Part shown: one piece after another, positions 53,001-62,493 of the stretch
Layout of the letters: each line of letters starts with the position of its first letter
How positions within the stretch are numbered: position 1 is the stretch's first letter
Assembly (NCBI GenBank): GCA_014238155.1
Contig: JABABQ010000002.1
Coordinates: forward strand, 62,001 to 126,000
DNA from: Rhizobiaceae bacterium
GTDB lineage: Bacteria > Pseudomonadota > Alphaproteobacteria > Rhizobiales > Rhizobiaceae
Direction: 5' to 3'
DNA: 64,000 bases
Program-made: the position numbers and the translations under genes
Notes under the pieces: generated by a model
What the model was told of the DNA's origin: nothing
The model's database searches: none
The model's input: the letters and a program-made list of their open reading frames with translations, nothing else

Positions 53001-53933
53001 CTGGTACAATTGCTGGCATTATTTGCCCGGCACGGAAGAGTAATACTGGTCCTCGGCCTGTTGGCCGGGGTCCTTTTACCAAGTCTGGCGGCAGTAATGA
53101 AGCCGTATCTGCCACACCTAGTGGCAACAACACTGTTTCTCGCGGCGCTGCGTATAGGCCCGCGTGAGGCTGTCGGTAAATTGCGTGACCTGCGGGACAT
53201 AATCGGACTGATTGGCATTTATCAGATTGCCCTGCCGCTGATCTTTATCCTGGTGCTACCGCTGACCGGACTGTCGCCGTTGCTGGTGACAGCAATTACA
53301 CTCATGGCAGCCGCACCTTCGATATCCGGTGCGCCTAATCTCACCTTGATGATGGGACATGATCCGGCGCCAGCTCTGCGCATGCTGATCTCCGGCACTG
53401 CAGCAGTTCCTGCAACCGCCTTTATCGTTTTTTTGTTCGTACCAGCATTCGGCTCAGCTTATGATGTGGCAATTTCGGCTTTCCGTCTGCTGATGTTGAT
53501 TGCTGCGGCTGCCAGCCTGGCATTTGCGTTGCGTCTTTTCTTGTTTCGCGAAGCAACACCCAGCTTCACCAACTCGGTCGACGGGCTGTCTGCACTTGCA
53601 ATGGTTGGCATCGTGATTGGGCTGATGACAGCCATCGGACCAGCACTTCAATCCGACCCAATGTTGGTAATTCATACGCTGCTGATTGCCTGCAGTGCCA
53701 GTTTCGGGCTCCAGATTGCGGCCTATTATGTGCTGCCTAAATCGCAAAAAGGTGGCACGCGGGTCGGGCATTCAATCATCTGTGGTTGCCGCAACAATGC
53801 CTTGTTCATTACAGCTTTGCCAGCAGCGGTAACGGACCCTTTATTGCTCTATATAGGTTGTTATCAGATACCGATGTATCTGACTCCCCTGTTGTTAAAG
53901 TGGCTCTATCGCAAGGATGATCCACAAAGCTGA
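53001..53933 (+). CDS. ten-helix membrane transporter, BASS-like
   Basis: A 310-residue protein with about ten membrane helices. The glycine/proline-rich crossover segments (AAPSISGAPNLTLMMG and GCRNNALFITALPAAV) recall the bile acid:sodium symporter family, but identification is tentative. No ATG or GTG lies near the start. A perfect AGGAGG at 52987-52993 is seven bases from a CTG at 53001, which I take as the start; a TTG at 53010 is the alternative. It is coupled to the TRAP large permease and followed after 10 bases by the Ldh gene. Confidence 0.65.
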   Translation: MVQLLALFARHGRVILVLGLLAGVLLPSLAAVMKPYLPHLVATTLFLAALRIGPREAVGKLRDLRDIIGLIGIYQIALPLIFILVLPLTGLSPLLVTAITLMAAAPSISGAPNLTLMMGHDPAPALRMLISGTAAVPATAFIVFLFVPAFGSAYDVAISAFRLLMLIAAAASLAFALRLFLFREATPSFTNSVDGLSALAMVGIVIGLMTAIGPALQSDPMLVIHTLLIACSASFGLQIAAYYVLPKSQKGGTRVGHSIICGCRNNALFITALPAAVTDPLLLYIGCYQIPMYLTPLLLKWLYRKDDPQS

Positions 53934-53943
53934 AAGGCGCTTA

Positions 53944-55014
53944 ATGAACTACTCTGCAGAATCCCTCACCCGTCTTGCGCACCGAGTTCTTTCCAGCTTC
54001 GGATGTGCAGACATCGAAGCCCGCATCGTTTCCGATCATCTCGTGCAAGCCAACCTGGCGGGACACGATTCACATGGTATCGGCATGCTGCCGATGTATG
54101 GAGCGCAACTGCAAGACGGAAACCTGATTGCCAACCAAACACCACAGTTTCTTCAGCGCCACGGTGCGGTCTCAGTCGTTGATGCGCGCAAGGGGTTTGG
54201 CCACCATATGACAGTTCTTGCGCTTGACCATGCGATGGAGACGATTGCCGAGCATGGGGTCGCCATATTGGCATTGCGCAATGCCGGGCATATCTCGCGA
54301 GTTGGCACATATTCAGAATATTGCGCGGCGCGAGGATATGTCTCTATCCATATGGTCAATGTGATTGGCCATGATCCCATCGTGGCGCCATTCGGTGCTC
54401 GAGAAGGCGGATTTTCAACCAATCCTATATCGATGGCCTTGCCGTTTGAAGGCAAAGCCGAGCCATTGCTCGATATGGCCACCAGCACGGTGGCATTTGG
54501 CAAAGTCAGGGTCGCCCATAACAAGGGTGAGCAGCTGCCCCCAGGCTGCCTGCTGGACGACGACGGAATGGAAACAATCGACCCGGCTCCGATGGCGACA
54601 AATAAAGCTGGAGCGCTCAGCGCATTCGGTGCCCACAAGGGTTCCGGTCTTGGCATATTTGCCGAATTGATGGCAGGGGCCCTGGCCGGCACCAACACGA
54701 TTGCAGACGCCACAACATTTCCCAACGGTGTGCACAACAACATGTTGTCGATCATTCTTGACCCCGGCGCTTTTGACGATCCGCAAGCCGTTTCAGAACG
54801 TGCCAGCAGCTATCGCGATTTCATCAGGTCCAGACAACCAGCCAAGGGACGTCAAGCAGTTCTTCTTCCTGGCGACCCCGAGAACATCAGCCGCGCAAAA
54901 CGTAGCGCTCATGGCGTACCAGTAGATGACGAGACCATTCGCCAGATTCTGGGAACGGCAAGGCATTTTGAAGTGCCTGAGCAAGATTTGGCCGGGCTTC
55001 TTGAAACTGTCTGA
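53944..55014 (+). CDS. Ldh family (malate/L-sulfolactate-type) oxidoreductase
   Basis: A 356-residue NAD(P)-dependent dehydrogenase of the MDH-type-2/Ldh family. The catalytic His is in AGHDSHGIGMLP (about 41), with IRNAG-like ILALRNAGHISRVG, and the conserved NPISMALP and TNKAGALSAFGAHKG. Members reduce 2-oxo acids or oxidise ureidoglycolate, sulfolactate or similar hydroxyacids. The C-terminus is intact (length normal). It closes the rightward GntR-region set. Confidence 0.88.
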   Translation: MNYSAESLTRLAHRVLSSFGCADIEARIVSDHLVQANLAGHDSHGIGMLPMYGAQLQDGNLIANQTPQFLQRHGAVSVVDARKGFGHHMTVLALDHAMETIAEHGVAILALRNAGHISRVGTYSEYCAARGYVSIHMVNVIGHDPIVAPFGAREGGFSTNPISMALPFEGKAEPLLDMATSTVAFGKVRVAHNKGEQLPPGCLLDDDGMETIDPAPMATNKAGALSAFGAHKGSGLGIFAELMAGALAGTNTIADATTFPNGVHNNMLSIILDPGAFDDPQAVSERASSYRDFIRSRQPAKGRQAVLLPGDPENISRAKRSAHGVPVDDETIRQILGTARHFEVPEQDLAGLLETV

Positions 55015-55145
55015 CGAGCAGAACCAAACTTTTTAGATTCAATCGGGTTGAACATCAGTCGTGTGTTGGGCTTAACTTAACGGCAGAAGCTTGTTAGGTT
55101 TTCGACACAAGTAGACGAAAAAGTGAAAATTGGAACCGGAATAGC

Positions 55146-55151
55146 TATAAT
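55146..55151 (+). promoter_or_regulatory. possible -10 box upstream of the Dpp-like operon
   Basis: TATAAT at 55146-55151, about 80 bases before the binding-protein start; a TTGGAA ten bases upstream is too close for a normal -35. A TATACT at 55174 is a second option. The 213-base gap also holds a TTAACTTAACG stretch but no clear operator. Confidence 0.35.
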
Positions 55152-55227
55152 CCGTCGCAAACAGAAGCGGCAGTATACTATCCTAGGTTCAAATTCAAAT
55201 TATGAAAAACTTCAATGGGAGAAAAAT

Positions 55228-56898
55228 ATGAAGTTCTTTAAGCGTAACGGGCAGCCAATGCCCAAAAACATTGTCGATATGGCCGAGACGGTCAAAGACG
55301 GCAGCGATGGTGTAAACCGCCGCGAATTTTTGGCTCTTGCGAGCGTCTTCGGGGCAACCGCAGCGACGGCCTATGCCATGATCGGTCTGCCAACACCGGC
55401 GCTGGCTGACGGGCACGCCAAAAAAGGTGGCACTGTTCGCTATCAGACCGAAGTTCGGCCGCTGAAAGACCCGCGCACTTATGACTGGTCACAAATCGCA
55501 AACTTCGCCCGCGGCTGGCAGGAATATCTCGTTCAGTACAACAACGATGCAACATTCCAGGGCATGCTGTTGGAAAGCTGGGAAGTTTCTGAGGATGCCA
55601 AGACTTACATTTTGAACGTGCGCAAGGACGTAAAATGGAACAATGGCGACGACTTTACCGCTGACGATGTTGCCCGCAGCATCATCGGATGGTGTGACAA
55701 AACCGTGGAAGGTAATTCCATGGCTGGTCGCTTTGCCACGCTGATCAATGCCGACACCAACAAAGTTATTGATGGCGGCGTTGAAGTGGTCGACAGCCAC
55801 ACCGTGAAACTGAACCTGCCAAAGCCGGATATTTCATTGATTCCAGGCATGGCGGACTATCCAGCAGCAGTCGTGCACAAATCCTTCACGGCTGAAACAG
55901 CTTTGTCCAATCCAATTGGTACCGGCCCCTACAAGCCAGAATCTCTGGAAGTTGGCGTGAAAGCAATCCTGGTTCGCAACGAGGATCACACCTGGTGGAA
56001 CGCAGGCAAAGGCGCCTGGGTCGACCGTTTCGAATATATCGACTTCGGCACTGAGCCTGCTGCCTGGGTTGCCGCAGCTGAGTCAGATGAAGTGGACACC
56101 ACCTACTCGATTGAAGGGGAGTTCATCGAGCTGTTCGAATCTATCGGCGAATGGCGTCGTGACGACATCGTTACAGCCGCCACCATCGTAATTCGTCCCA
56201 ACCAGCAGGCTATCGTGGACGGCAAAAAGCCGTATGAAGATTCTCGCGTACGCCGTGCCATTCAGATGGCAGTTGACAACAAAGTCTGCCTGGAACTCGG
56301 CATGAACGGTCTTGGCATTCCAGCTCAGAACCACCATGTGGGTCCGATGCATCCAGACTACAAGGACATCGGTGACGTGCCATTCGATCCGGCTGGTGCC
56401 AAGGCACTGATGGCGGAAGCAGGCATGGCCGATTACGAGCACGAGTTGATTTCAATCGACGCTGGTTATCGTAAAGACACGACCGACTCGGTGGCCGATC
56501 AAATGCGTAAAGCTGGTCTGAAAGTGAAACGCACAGTGCTTCCCGGATCCACCTTCTGGAACGACTGGGCGAAGTATCCGTTCTCCTCCACCAACTGGAA
56601 TCACCGCCCTCTTGGCGTTCAGGTTCTGGCTCTGGCCTATCGCTCCGGTGAAGCCTGGAACGAGTCTGGCTTCGCAAACAAAGAGTTTGACGACACATTG
56701 ACGGCTGCTCTTGCCGTCGCTGATGTCGACAAACGCCGTGAGCTCGTGGCCAAGGCTGAGAAGATCATGCAGGACGAAGGTGTTACCATCCAGCCGTATT
56801 GGCGGACACTGACGAACTTCTCCAAGACCAATCTGAAGGGTACTCGACACCACATCTCGTTTGAGTTTCACCCGGCAGAAATTTACTGGGAAGCATAA
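55228..56898 (+). CDS. ABC solute-binding protein, family 5 (Dpp/Opp-like), Tat-exported
   Basis: A 556-residue periplasmic binding protein. A long n-region is followed by a Tat signal with twin arginine at 31-32 ([13 protein letters not shown]) and a hydrophobic core to about residue 56, cleavage near ALADG. The SBP_bac_5 features follow: [32 protein letters not shown] and the C-terminal LQP-YWRTL region. Start ATG at 55228 after GGGAG. Tat export of such a receptor suggests folding or cofactor acquisition in the cytoplasm, though many family members in this group carry Tat signals. Confidence 0.92.
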   Translation: MKFFKRNGQPMPKNIVDMAETVKDGSDGVNRREFLALASVFGATAATAYAMIGLPTPALADGHAKKGGTVRYQTEVRPLKDPRTYDWSQIANFARGWQEYLVQYNNDATFQGMLLESWEVSEDAKTYILNVRKDVKWNNGDDFTADDVARSIIGWCDKTVEGNSMAGRFATLINADTNKVIDGGVEVVDSHTVKLNLPKPDISLIPGMADYPAAVVHKSFTAETALSNPIGTGPYKPESLEVGVKAILVRNEDHTWWNAGKGAWVDRFEYIDFGTEPAAWVAAAESDEVDTTYSIEGEFIELFESIGEWRRDDIVTAATIVIRPNQQAIVDGKKPYEDSRVRRAIQMAVDNKVCLELGMNGLGIPAQNHHVGPMHPDYKDIGDVPFDPAGAKALMAEAGMADYEHELISIDAGYRKDTTDSVADQMRKAGLKVKRTVLPGSTFWNDWAKYPFSSTNWNHRPLGVQVLALAYRSGEAWNESGFANKEFDDTLTAALAVADVDKRRELVAKAEKIMQDEGVTIQPYWRTLTNFSKTNLKGTRHHISFEFHPAEIYWEA

Positions 56899-56914
56899 GC
56901 AAGAGTTCGAAATC

Positions 56915-56943
56915 AGGGGGCCCCGCATGTGGCCCCCTTTTTT
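56915..56943 (+). terminator. hairpin with T-run after the Dpp-like binding-protein gene
   Basis: AGGGGGCC (56915-56922) pairs with GGCCCCCT (56931-56938) around an 8-base loop, then six or seven T residues to 56943. It is a strong rho-independent terminator or attenuator 16 bases after the binding-protein stop. Permease expression must come from read-through or a promoter in the following 150 bases. Confidence 0.88.
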
Positions 56944-57095
56944 GACCCCAAACTTTCCGACTTTGAAGAAACTGCACGGACTGGGTCCTTGCCAGACGTG
57001 ACGTTTCTTGAAAGACTGAAAACAAACCGGCGGGAAGCAAACTTGCCCGTCCAAGTCCAGAACGGACTGCCGAAAAACGGCAAACGGGGAGTAAT

Positions 57096-58145
57096 ATGGG
57101 TAGTTTCTTGCTCAAGCGCAGTGGTGTAATGATTCTCACCGCGTTGTGTCTGACATTTATCGTCTTCTTTCTCACCAACCTTGATCCAAATCTGGAAAAA
57201 CTCACCAAAAGTGAGGGCAACCAGCGCATGACCGATCAGCAGGTCGAAAGCTGGCTGGTCAAAAATGGGTACCGTCAAAACCTGGTCAAGCGTTATGGAG
57301 AGTGGCTGGGTGTGGCTCCGGGTTGGACGCGTACGGATGCCGATACCGGAAAGGTTACCGGGAGATGCATTCGAAGAGACATTGCGCCAGAAGATGCCGC
57401 ATCATTTTGCGGATTGCTGCAAGGATATTGGGGGCACTCTCTCGTATTTAAGGAACCGATCGGGGGCATTATTATCAAGAAGCTTGGCCTGACGGGTTGG
57501 CTGATGTTCTGGGTGATGATCGCGATGGTGCCGATGGCACTGCTTATTGGAGTCGTTGCCGGCATGCGGGAAGGCTCAAAAACCGACCGGACATTGTCGA
57601 CATTTTCGATCATCACAACATCAACACCGGAATATGTGTCGGGCGTTATCCTGATTGTAATTTTCGCCAGCCGTTTAGGCGGATTGCGATGGTTCAAGGG
57701 CACATCACAGTCGGCAATGGACAGCATTACATTTGAAAATTTCTTCTTACCGGTCGTCGCACTGGCATTGTATGGCATGGGCTATATCGCTCGCATGACC
57801 CGCGCCTCGATGGCAGAAGTAATGACCGAACAATATATTCGTACTGCCCGTCTGAAAGGCCTTTCTTTCAGAGCCGTGGTGCTGAAGCACGCTTTGCGCA
57901 ACGCGCTGATCGCACCTTTTACGGTGATCATGCTGCAAATCCCGTGGCTGCTGACCGGGGTGGTCATCATTGAAACCCTGTTCAACTACAAGGGCTTTGG
58001 CTGGACGCTGGTGGCGGCGGTCGGCAACAACGATATTGAACTGATGATGGCAGCTTCTGTCGTTGCGGTTATGGTCGTTCTCATTACGCAGCTGATTTCC
58101 GATATCGGCTACGTCTTCCTCAACCCACGTATTCGCGTCAGCTGA
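57096..58145 (+). CDS. ABC importer permease, DppB-like
   Basis: A 349-residue permease. After the first helix there is a periplasmic region of about 90 residues (about 30-120) with charged, cysteine-containing sequence (GRCIRRDI, SFCGLLQGYWG), longer than in DppB. The EAA loop reads IRTARLKGLSFRAVVLKHALRNALIAP. Six helices in all. The ATG at 57096 follows GGGGAG. It is 12 bases from the DppC-like gene. Confidence 0.9.
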   Translation: MGSFLLKRSGVMILTALCLTFIVFFLTNLDPNLEKLTKSEGNQRMTDQQVESWLVKNGYRQNLVKRYGEWLGVAPGWTRTDADTGKVTGRCIRRDIAPEDAASFCGLLQGYWGHSLVFKEPIGGIIIKKLGLTGWLMFWVMIAMVPMALLIGVVAGMREGSKTDRTLSTFSIITTSTPEYVSGVILIVIFASRLGGLRWFKGTSQSAMDSITFENFFLPVVALALYGMGYIARMTRASMAEVMTEQYIRTARLKGLSFRAVVLKHALRNALIAPFTVIMLQIPWLLTGVVIIETLFNYKGFGWTLVAAVGNNDIELMMAASVVAVMVVLITQLISDIGYVFLNPRIRVS

Positions 58146-58156
58146 GGAGAGAGATC

Positions 58157-59353
58157 ATGGAACGTCTTACTGGAATTGAAATCATCGGTCAGGTCCTGTG
58201 GCAGTTTGCAATTGTCTGGATCGCTCTGATCGTTATCCTTGCTGCTTCAATTCATTTCCGCTCCCGTCTGGGACTTTATGGAAAACTGTTCGACAGCCCC
58301 ATCGGTATTGCCGGACTGGTGCTGGTAATGTTTTGGGTTCTGACGGCAATATTCGCCGATCAGATCGCAACCTTTGATGCGCTTGATCAGATCTCGGGCA
58401 TGAAAAACAAAAAACCCGGCTGGCCTGTGAAAGACCAGGAAGGATTGTTCTATATTCTGGGTGGCGATAATCTGGCGCGTGACGTGTTCAGCCGGATGGT
58501 TTATGGCAGTCGCGAAGTGCTGATAATTGCTCCGGCGGCAACTTTGTTTGCCTTCATGGTCGGCATCACACTGGGCCTGCCGGCCGGCTTCTATGGCGGT
58601 CGCATGGACACGATCCTGTCCTTTGTTGCCAACCTGGTTCTTGCCTTTCCGGTGATCCTTCTGTTCTTCCTGCTGGTAACGCCCGAAATCAGGGCAGACG
58701 GGCCGGAGTTCCAATTGTGGGGCGGGCAAAAATGGATCGCCTCGGTGCCCAATCTGATGGCGCTGTGCCTGTTCCTTTTCCCGATTATTTTCTTTGTCGT
58801 GCTTTGGGTCTCTCGATACTCAACCCAACCGCGCAAGCTGGCGATTTATCTGGCAGTGACACTGGTGATCGGTATCTGGGCCTATCTGGGGCTGGTGTTC
58901 AACGCTGATCCACTCGGCCTGTTCTATATGGATCCAAACCTGCTGAACATTTTTGTCTCGGTGGTCTTCGTCAACTCGCCGACGGTCTATCGTATCGTGC
59001 GGGGGGTGACGATCGACATCAAAACCCGCGACTATGTGGCAGCAGCACAGACCCGCGGCGAGCGGCCCTGGTACATCATGCTGTGGGAGGTTCTTCCCAA
59101 TGCTCGCGGGCCGCTGATCGTCGATTTCTGTTTACGCATTGGCTACACAACCATTCTGCTTGGAACTCTTGGTTTCTTCGGACTGGGCGTGTCTCCAGAA
59201 AGCCCCAACTGGGGTCAGACAATCAACGAAGGTCGCAAGCTGCTTTCACTTTATCCGCACCTGGCCTTACCGCCTGCCCTGGCACTGATGTCGCTGGTGC
59301 TTGGACTTAACCTGCTGGCCGATGGCCTGCGCGAAGAATCGCTGAAGGATTGA
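58157..59353 (+). CDS. ABC importer permease, DppC-like with inserted segment
   Basis: A 398-residue permease, about 100 longer than usual DppC. The extra part lies at about 170-270 and contains two additional hydrophobic stretches (LMALCLFLFPIIFFVVLWV and LAIYLAVTLVIGIWAYLGLV) between the normal third and fourth core helices. The EAA loop is KTRDYVAAAQTRGERPWYIMLWEVLPNARGP near 290. The insert could add a sensor or a gating element. Also the N-terminus has one extra helix before the DppC_N region. Confidence 0.88.
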   Translation: MERLTGIEIIGQVLWQFAIVWIALIVILAASIHFRSRLGLYGKLFDSPIGIAGLVLVMFWVLTAIFADQIATFDALDQISGMKNKKPGWPVKDQEGLFYILGGDNLARDVFSRMVYGSREVLIIAPAATLFAFMVGITLGLPAGFYGGRMDTILSFVANLVLAFPVILLFFLLVTPEIRADGPEFQLWGGQKWIASVPNLMALCLFLFPIIFFVVLWVSRYSTQPRKLAIYLAVTLVIGIWAYLGLVFNADPLGLFYMDPNLLNIFVSVVFVNSPTVYRIVRGVTIDIKTRDYVAAAQTRGERPWYIMLWEVLPNARGPLIVDFCLRIGYTTILLGTLGFFGLGVSPESPNWGQTINEGRKLLSLYPHLALPPALALMSLVLGLNLLADGLREESLKD

Positions 59354-59357
59354 TCCA

Positions 59358-61763
59358 ATGACAGAACCGATTCTCGAAATTGAAGATCTGAACATTTCAT
59401 TTTTTGTCCGGGCAGGCGAAATCCCTGCAGTGATGGACTTCTCCTGCAAAGTAATGCCGGGGGAAACCATGGGGCTGGTGGGTGAATCCGGCTGTGGCAA
59501 ATCCACCGTTGCTCTGGGCATTATGCGTGATATGGGCAACCGCGGCAAAATTGTCGGTGGTAAGATCAAGTTCAAAGGTCGTGACATGGGTGAAATGTCA
59601 CAGGAAGAGCTGCGTAACATCCGTGGGTCCAAAATCGCCATGATCTATCAGGAACCTATGGCCAGTTTGAATCCGGCCATGAAAATCGGCAAGCAACTGA
59701 TGGAAGTGCCGATAATTCATGAGCAGGTATCAAAAGAAGAAGCCTACGATCGGGCGCTGGCGATGCTTGATTCAGTCAAACTACCTGATCCGGCCCGTGT
59801 CATGGATTCTTTTCCGCATCAGATTTCTGGCGGTCAGCAACAGCGTATCGTTATTGCCATGGCGTTGTTGTCGAAACCCGATCTGCTACTGCTCGATGAA
59901 CCGACAACTGCGCTGGACGTGACGGTTGAGGCGGGCATTGTACAGCTGGTTAAGGAGCTGGGTGAAAAGACCGGTACCTCGATGTTGTTTATCTCGCACA
60001 ATTTGGGGCTGATTCTGGAAACCTGTGACCGGATCACTGTGATGTATTCCGGTGAGGCGGTGGAAACCGGTTCGGTTCATGAAGTATTTGACCGGATGCG
60101 TCATCCTTACACCCAGGGGCTGTTCAATTCGATCCCGCTGCCCGGTGCCGACAAGAATTCCAGACCGCTGATCTCCATTCGAGGCCAGTTGCCACTGCCG
60201 ATGGATCGACCGATTGGCTGTAATTTCGGCCCTCGCTGCGATCATTATGTAGAAGAAAAGTGCAATTCAGGCCCTGTTTTCATGCAACCAATTGAAGGCG
60301 AGGACAGACACAATTCCCGCTGCATGCGAATTGATGAAATCGATTGGTTGGCTGAACCTGAACGTCGCCTGGTGGAAGACCCAGCGAATCCAGGAGAAGT
60401 GGTTCTCGACATTCGTGATTTGAAAAAATACTACGATGTTGCGGCCAACCAGATATTTGGTGGTGGCGATGTGCGCACGGTGAAGGCCAATGAGTCGATT
60501 ACGTTCCAGGCGCGTGAATCAGAAACCGTTGCAATCGTGGGAGAATCCGGCTGCGGAAAGTCGACGCTTGCGAAAGTGCTGCTGGGGCTCGAAACAGCGA
60601 CGGAAGGCCAGGTCATGCTGGGTGCCGTTTCCATTGGTGACACGGAAGTCAACAACCGCACACGCAAAACTGTGTCATCGGTTCAGATGGTTTTCCAGAA
60701 CCCGTTTGATACGTTGAACCCCAGCCATTCAATTGGCTCACAAATCATTCGGACGCTGGAAAAATTCGGCATCGGCGATACCGAGGAGGACCGCCGAAAC
60801 CGGATGTTGGAACTGCTCGATCTGGTTAAATTGCCGCGCGCCTTTGCAGAACGGATGCCGCGCCAGCTGTCTGGTGGTCAAAAACAACGCATTGGTGTCG
60901 CCCGCGCGTTTGCTGGTCAGCCGCAAGTTGTGGTGGCCGATGAACCGGTTTCTGCGCTCGATGTGTCGGTTCAGGCAGCGGTGACTGAGCTGCTGATGGA
61001 CATCCAGCGAGAAGCCAAGACGACCATGTTGTTCATCAGTCATGACCTCTCCGTAGTGCGCTATATCGCCGACCGGGTGGTTGTGATGTATCTGGGACAC
61101 ATTGTGGAACAGGGAACAACCGATCATATATTCTCACCGCCCTATCACCCCTATACCGAAGCCTTGCTGTCAGCCATTCCAATCGCCGATACCAGCGTGG
61201 AGAAGCAGCATATCGTACTAGATGGTGACATACCTTCAGCGCTGAACCCGCCGAGTGGCTGTCCGTTCCAGACCCGTTGTCCGCGCAAAGCTGAAGTTGG
61301 TGGCGATCTCTGCGAAACCGAGATGCCACCTGCGCGCAAGCTCGGAGATGGTCACGAGGTTAAGTGTCACTTGTCGCAAGCGGTGTTTGATTCAATGACA
61401 CCAGTTATCGTGCTGGGCAACAAAAATGCCGATACGAGCGCCAAGGCCAAAAAAGCTGCTCCAAACAAAAAACCGGCGACCAAAAAAGCTGCCGCAGTAA
61501 AACCGACACCCAAGAAAGACGCCTCTCCTCCGCGTATGAGCAAGCCGTCCAAGCCGGACAATCTGAAATTGATTTCTGGGATCGGACCCAAAATCGAGGG
61601 TATTTTGAACGGATTGGGCGTTTATCAGTTCCAACAGGTCGCAAAATGGAAAAAAGCCGAGCGCGAGTGGGTGGACGATCATCTGAGTTTCAAAGGGCGC
61701 ATTGAGCGGGAAGACTGGGTCAAACAAGCCAAGGCTCTCGCAAAAGGTGGTGCCGCAAAATAA
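59358..61763 (+). CDS. fused double ABC ATPase (DppD-DppF) with C-terminal H3TH domain
   Basis: An 801-residue fusion. First ATPase about 1-330: Walker A GESGCGKST (about 44), signature ISGGQQQR, Walker B LLLLDEPTTALD, and an oligopeptide-ABC C-terminal motif GCNFGPRCDHYVEEKC. Second ATPase about 345-675: Walker A GESGCGKST, LSGGQKQR, VVADEPVSALD and GCPFQTRCPRK. Then a lysine/alanine/proline-rich linker (about 680-735) and a final helix-hairpin-helix/H3TH-type domain with LKLISGIGPKIEGILNGLGV and WVKQAKALAKGG, as seen at the C-terminus of alphaproteobacterial NuoE. An ATPase with that tail is new to me. Confidence 0.9.
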   Translation: MTEPILEIEDLNISFFVRAGEIPAVMDFSCKVMPGETMGLVGESGCGKSTVALGIMRDMGNRGKIVGGKIKFKGRDMGEMSQEELRNIRGSKIAMIYQEPMASLNPAMKIGKQLMEVPIIHEQVSKEEAYDRALAMLDSVKLPDPARVMDSFPHQISGGQQQRIVIAMALLSKPDLLLLDEPTTALDVTVEAGIVQLVKELGEKTGTSMLFISHNLGLILETCDRITVMYSGEAVETGSVHEVFDRMRHPYTQGLFNSIPLPGADKNSRPLISIRGQLPLPMDRPIGCNFGPRCDHYVEEKCNSGPVFMQPIEGEDRHNSRCMRIDEIDWLAEPERRLVEDPANPGEVVLDIRDLKKYYDVAANQIFGGGDVRTVKANESITFQARESETVAIVGESGCGKSTLAKVLLGLETATEGQVMLGAVSIGDTEVNNRTRKTVSSVQMVFQNPFDTLNPSHSIGSQIIRTLEKFGIGDTEEDRRNRMLELLDLVKLPRAFAERMPRQLSGGQKQRIGVARAFAGQPQVVVADEPVSALDVSVQAAVTELLMDIQREAKTTMLFISHDLSVVRYIADRVVVMYLGHIVEQGTTDHIFSPPYHPYTEALLSAIPIADTSVEKQHIVLDGDIPSALNPPSGCPFQTRCPRKAEVGGDLCETEMPPARKLGDGHEVKCHLSQAVFDSMTPVIVLGNKNADTSAKAKKAAPNKKPATKKAAAVKPTPKKDASPPRMSKPSKPDNLKLISGIGPKIEGILNGLGVYQFQQVAKWKKAEREWVDDHLSFKGRIEREDWVKQAKALAKGGAAK

Positions 61764-61805
61764 CAGCGGGTGTTTTGGCAAAGACCTCGCTCACGGAGGT
61801 TATGA

Positions 61806-62483
61806 ATGACAACAACGCCTGAAATTCTTGATGCAGACGTTCAGGCGGTTACTGCCTGGATGGCTAACCGTCCCGACACCAAGTCTGTAGCGTCCTTTGT
61901 TCCGGGACCCGGAATTCAGAAGCTCGCGCTAAGCTTCGATATCGAACGGCTGCGCGCGGCACTGGATCACTGCCTGTCACGCAGCGATTTTCAAGGCGAC
62001 ATGCAAGATCAGGGATTTTCTGCCCTGCCTCTAACCCAACGACCCGGTCAAACGGAATGGACCAGCAACGATTTGTCAGGTCGTTATTGGCTGCGGGCCG
62101 ATGAGCGTTACGTTGAAGAACCTCGCGAAGATCTTGTAGGCGAGGCTCAGTTCAGCGAATTCAACCCGCAATTTGCTGGCACCTATTTTGAAGAAGTGCA
62201 TCTCGAGTTGACGAAGCGATTTCCAATTGGCCGCATGAGAGTGCTGTCCAAGGGCCTGTACAACTGCAATTCCTGGCACCGGGACCCGGAACCGAGATTG
62301 CATATCCCGGTTATTACCAATCCAGGCTCGCTGTTTGTCGTCAATCATCACGTGACCCATTTACCCGCTGACGGATCGGTCTATTTCACTGATACACGCG
62401 GCTACCACACCGCACTCAATGGCGGCGATAATCATCGCGTGCACATTGTTGCCGCTTTAGCATATGACCAGATAACCGATTGA
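61806..62483 (+). CDS. Asp/Asn beta-hydroxylase-like 2-oxoglutarate dioxygenase
   Basis: A 225-residue protein. The HxD iron site is in NSWHRDPEPRLHIPV (about 155-169) and the distal His and Arg are in GGDNHRVHIVAAL (about 207-219), the pattern of the aspartyl/asparaginyl hydroxylase family. No signal peptide. SD GGAGG at 61796-61800. Family members hydroxylate proteins or small amino acids. Its place after the importer ATPase gene suggests that it works on the imported compound, which is inference. Confidence 0.8.
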   Translation: MTTTPEILDADVQAVTAWMANRPDTKSVASFVPGPGIQKLALSFDIERLRAALDHCLSRSDFQGDMQDQGFSALPLTQRPGQTEWTSNDLSGRYWLRADERYVEEPREDLVGEAQFSEFNPQFAGTYFEEVHLELTKRFPIGRMRVLSKGLYNCNSWHRDPEPRLHIPVITNPGSLFVVNHHVTHLPADGSVYFTDTRGYHTALNGGDNHRVHIVAALAYDQITD

Positions 62484-62493
62484 GTGCTGATAA

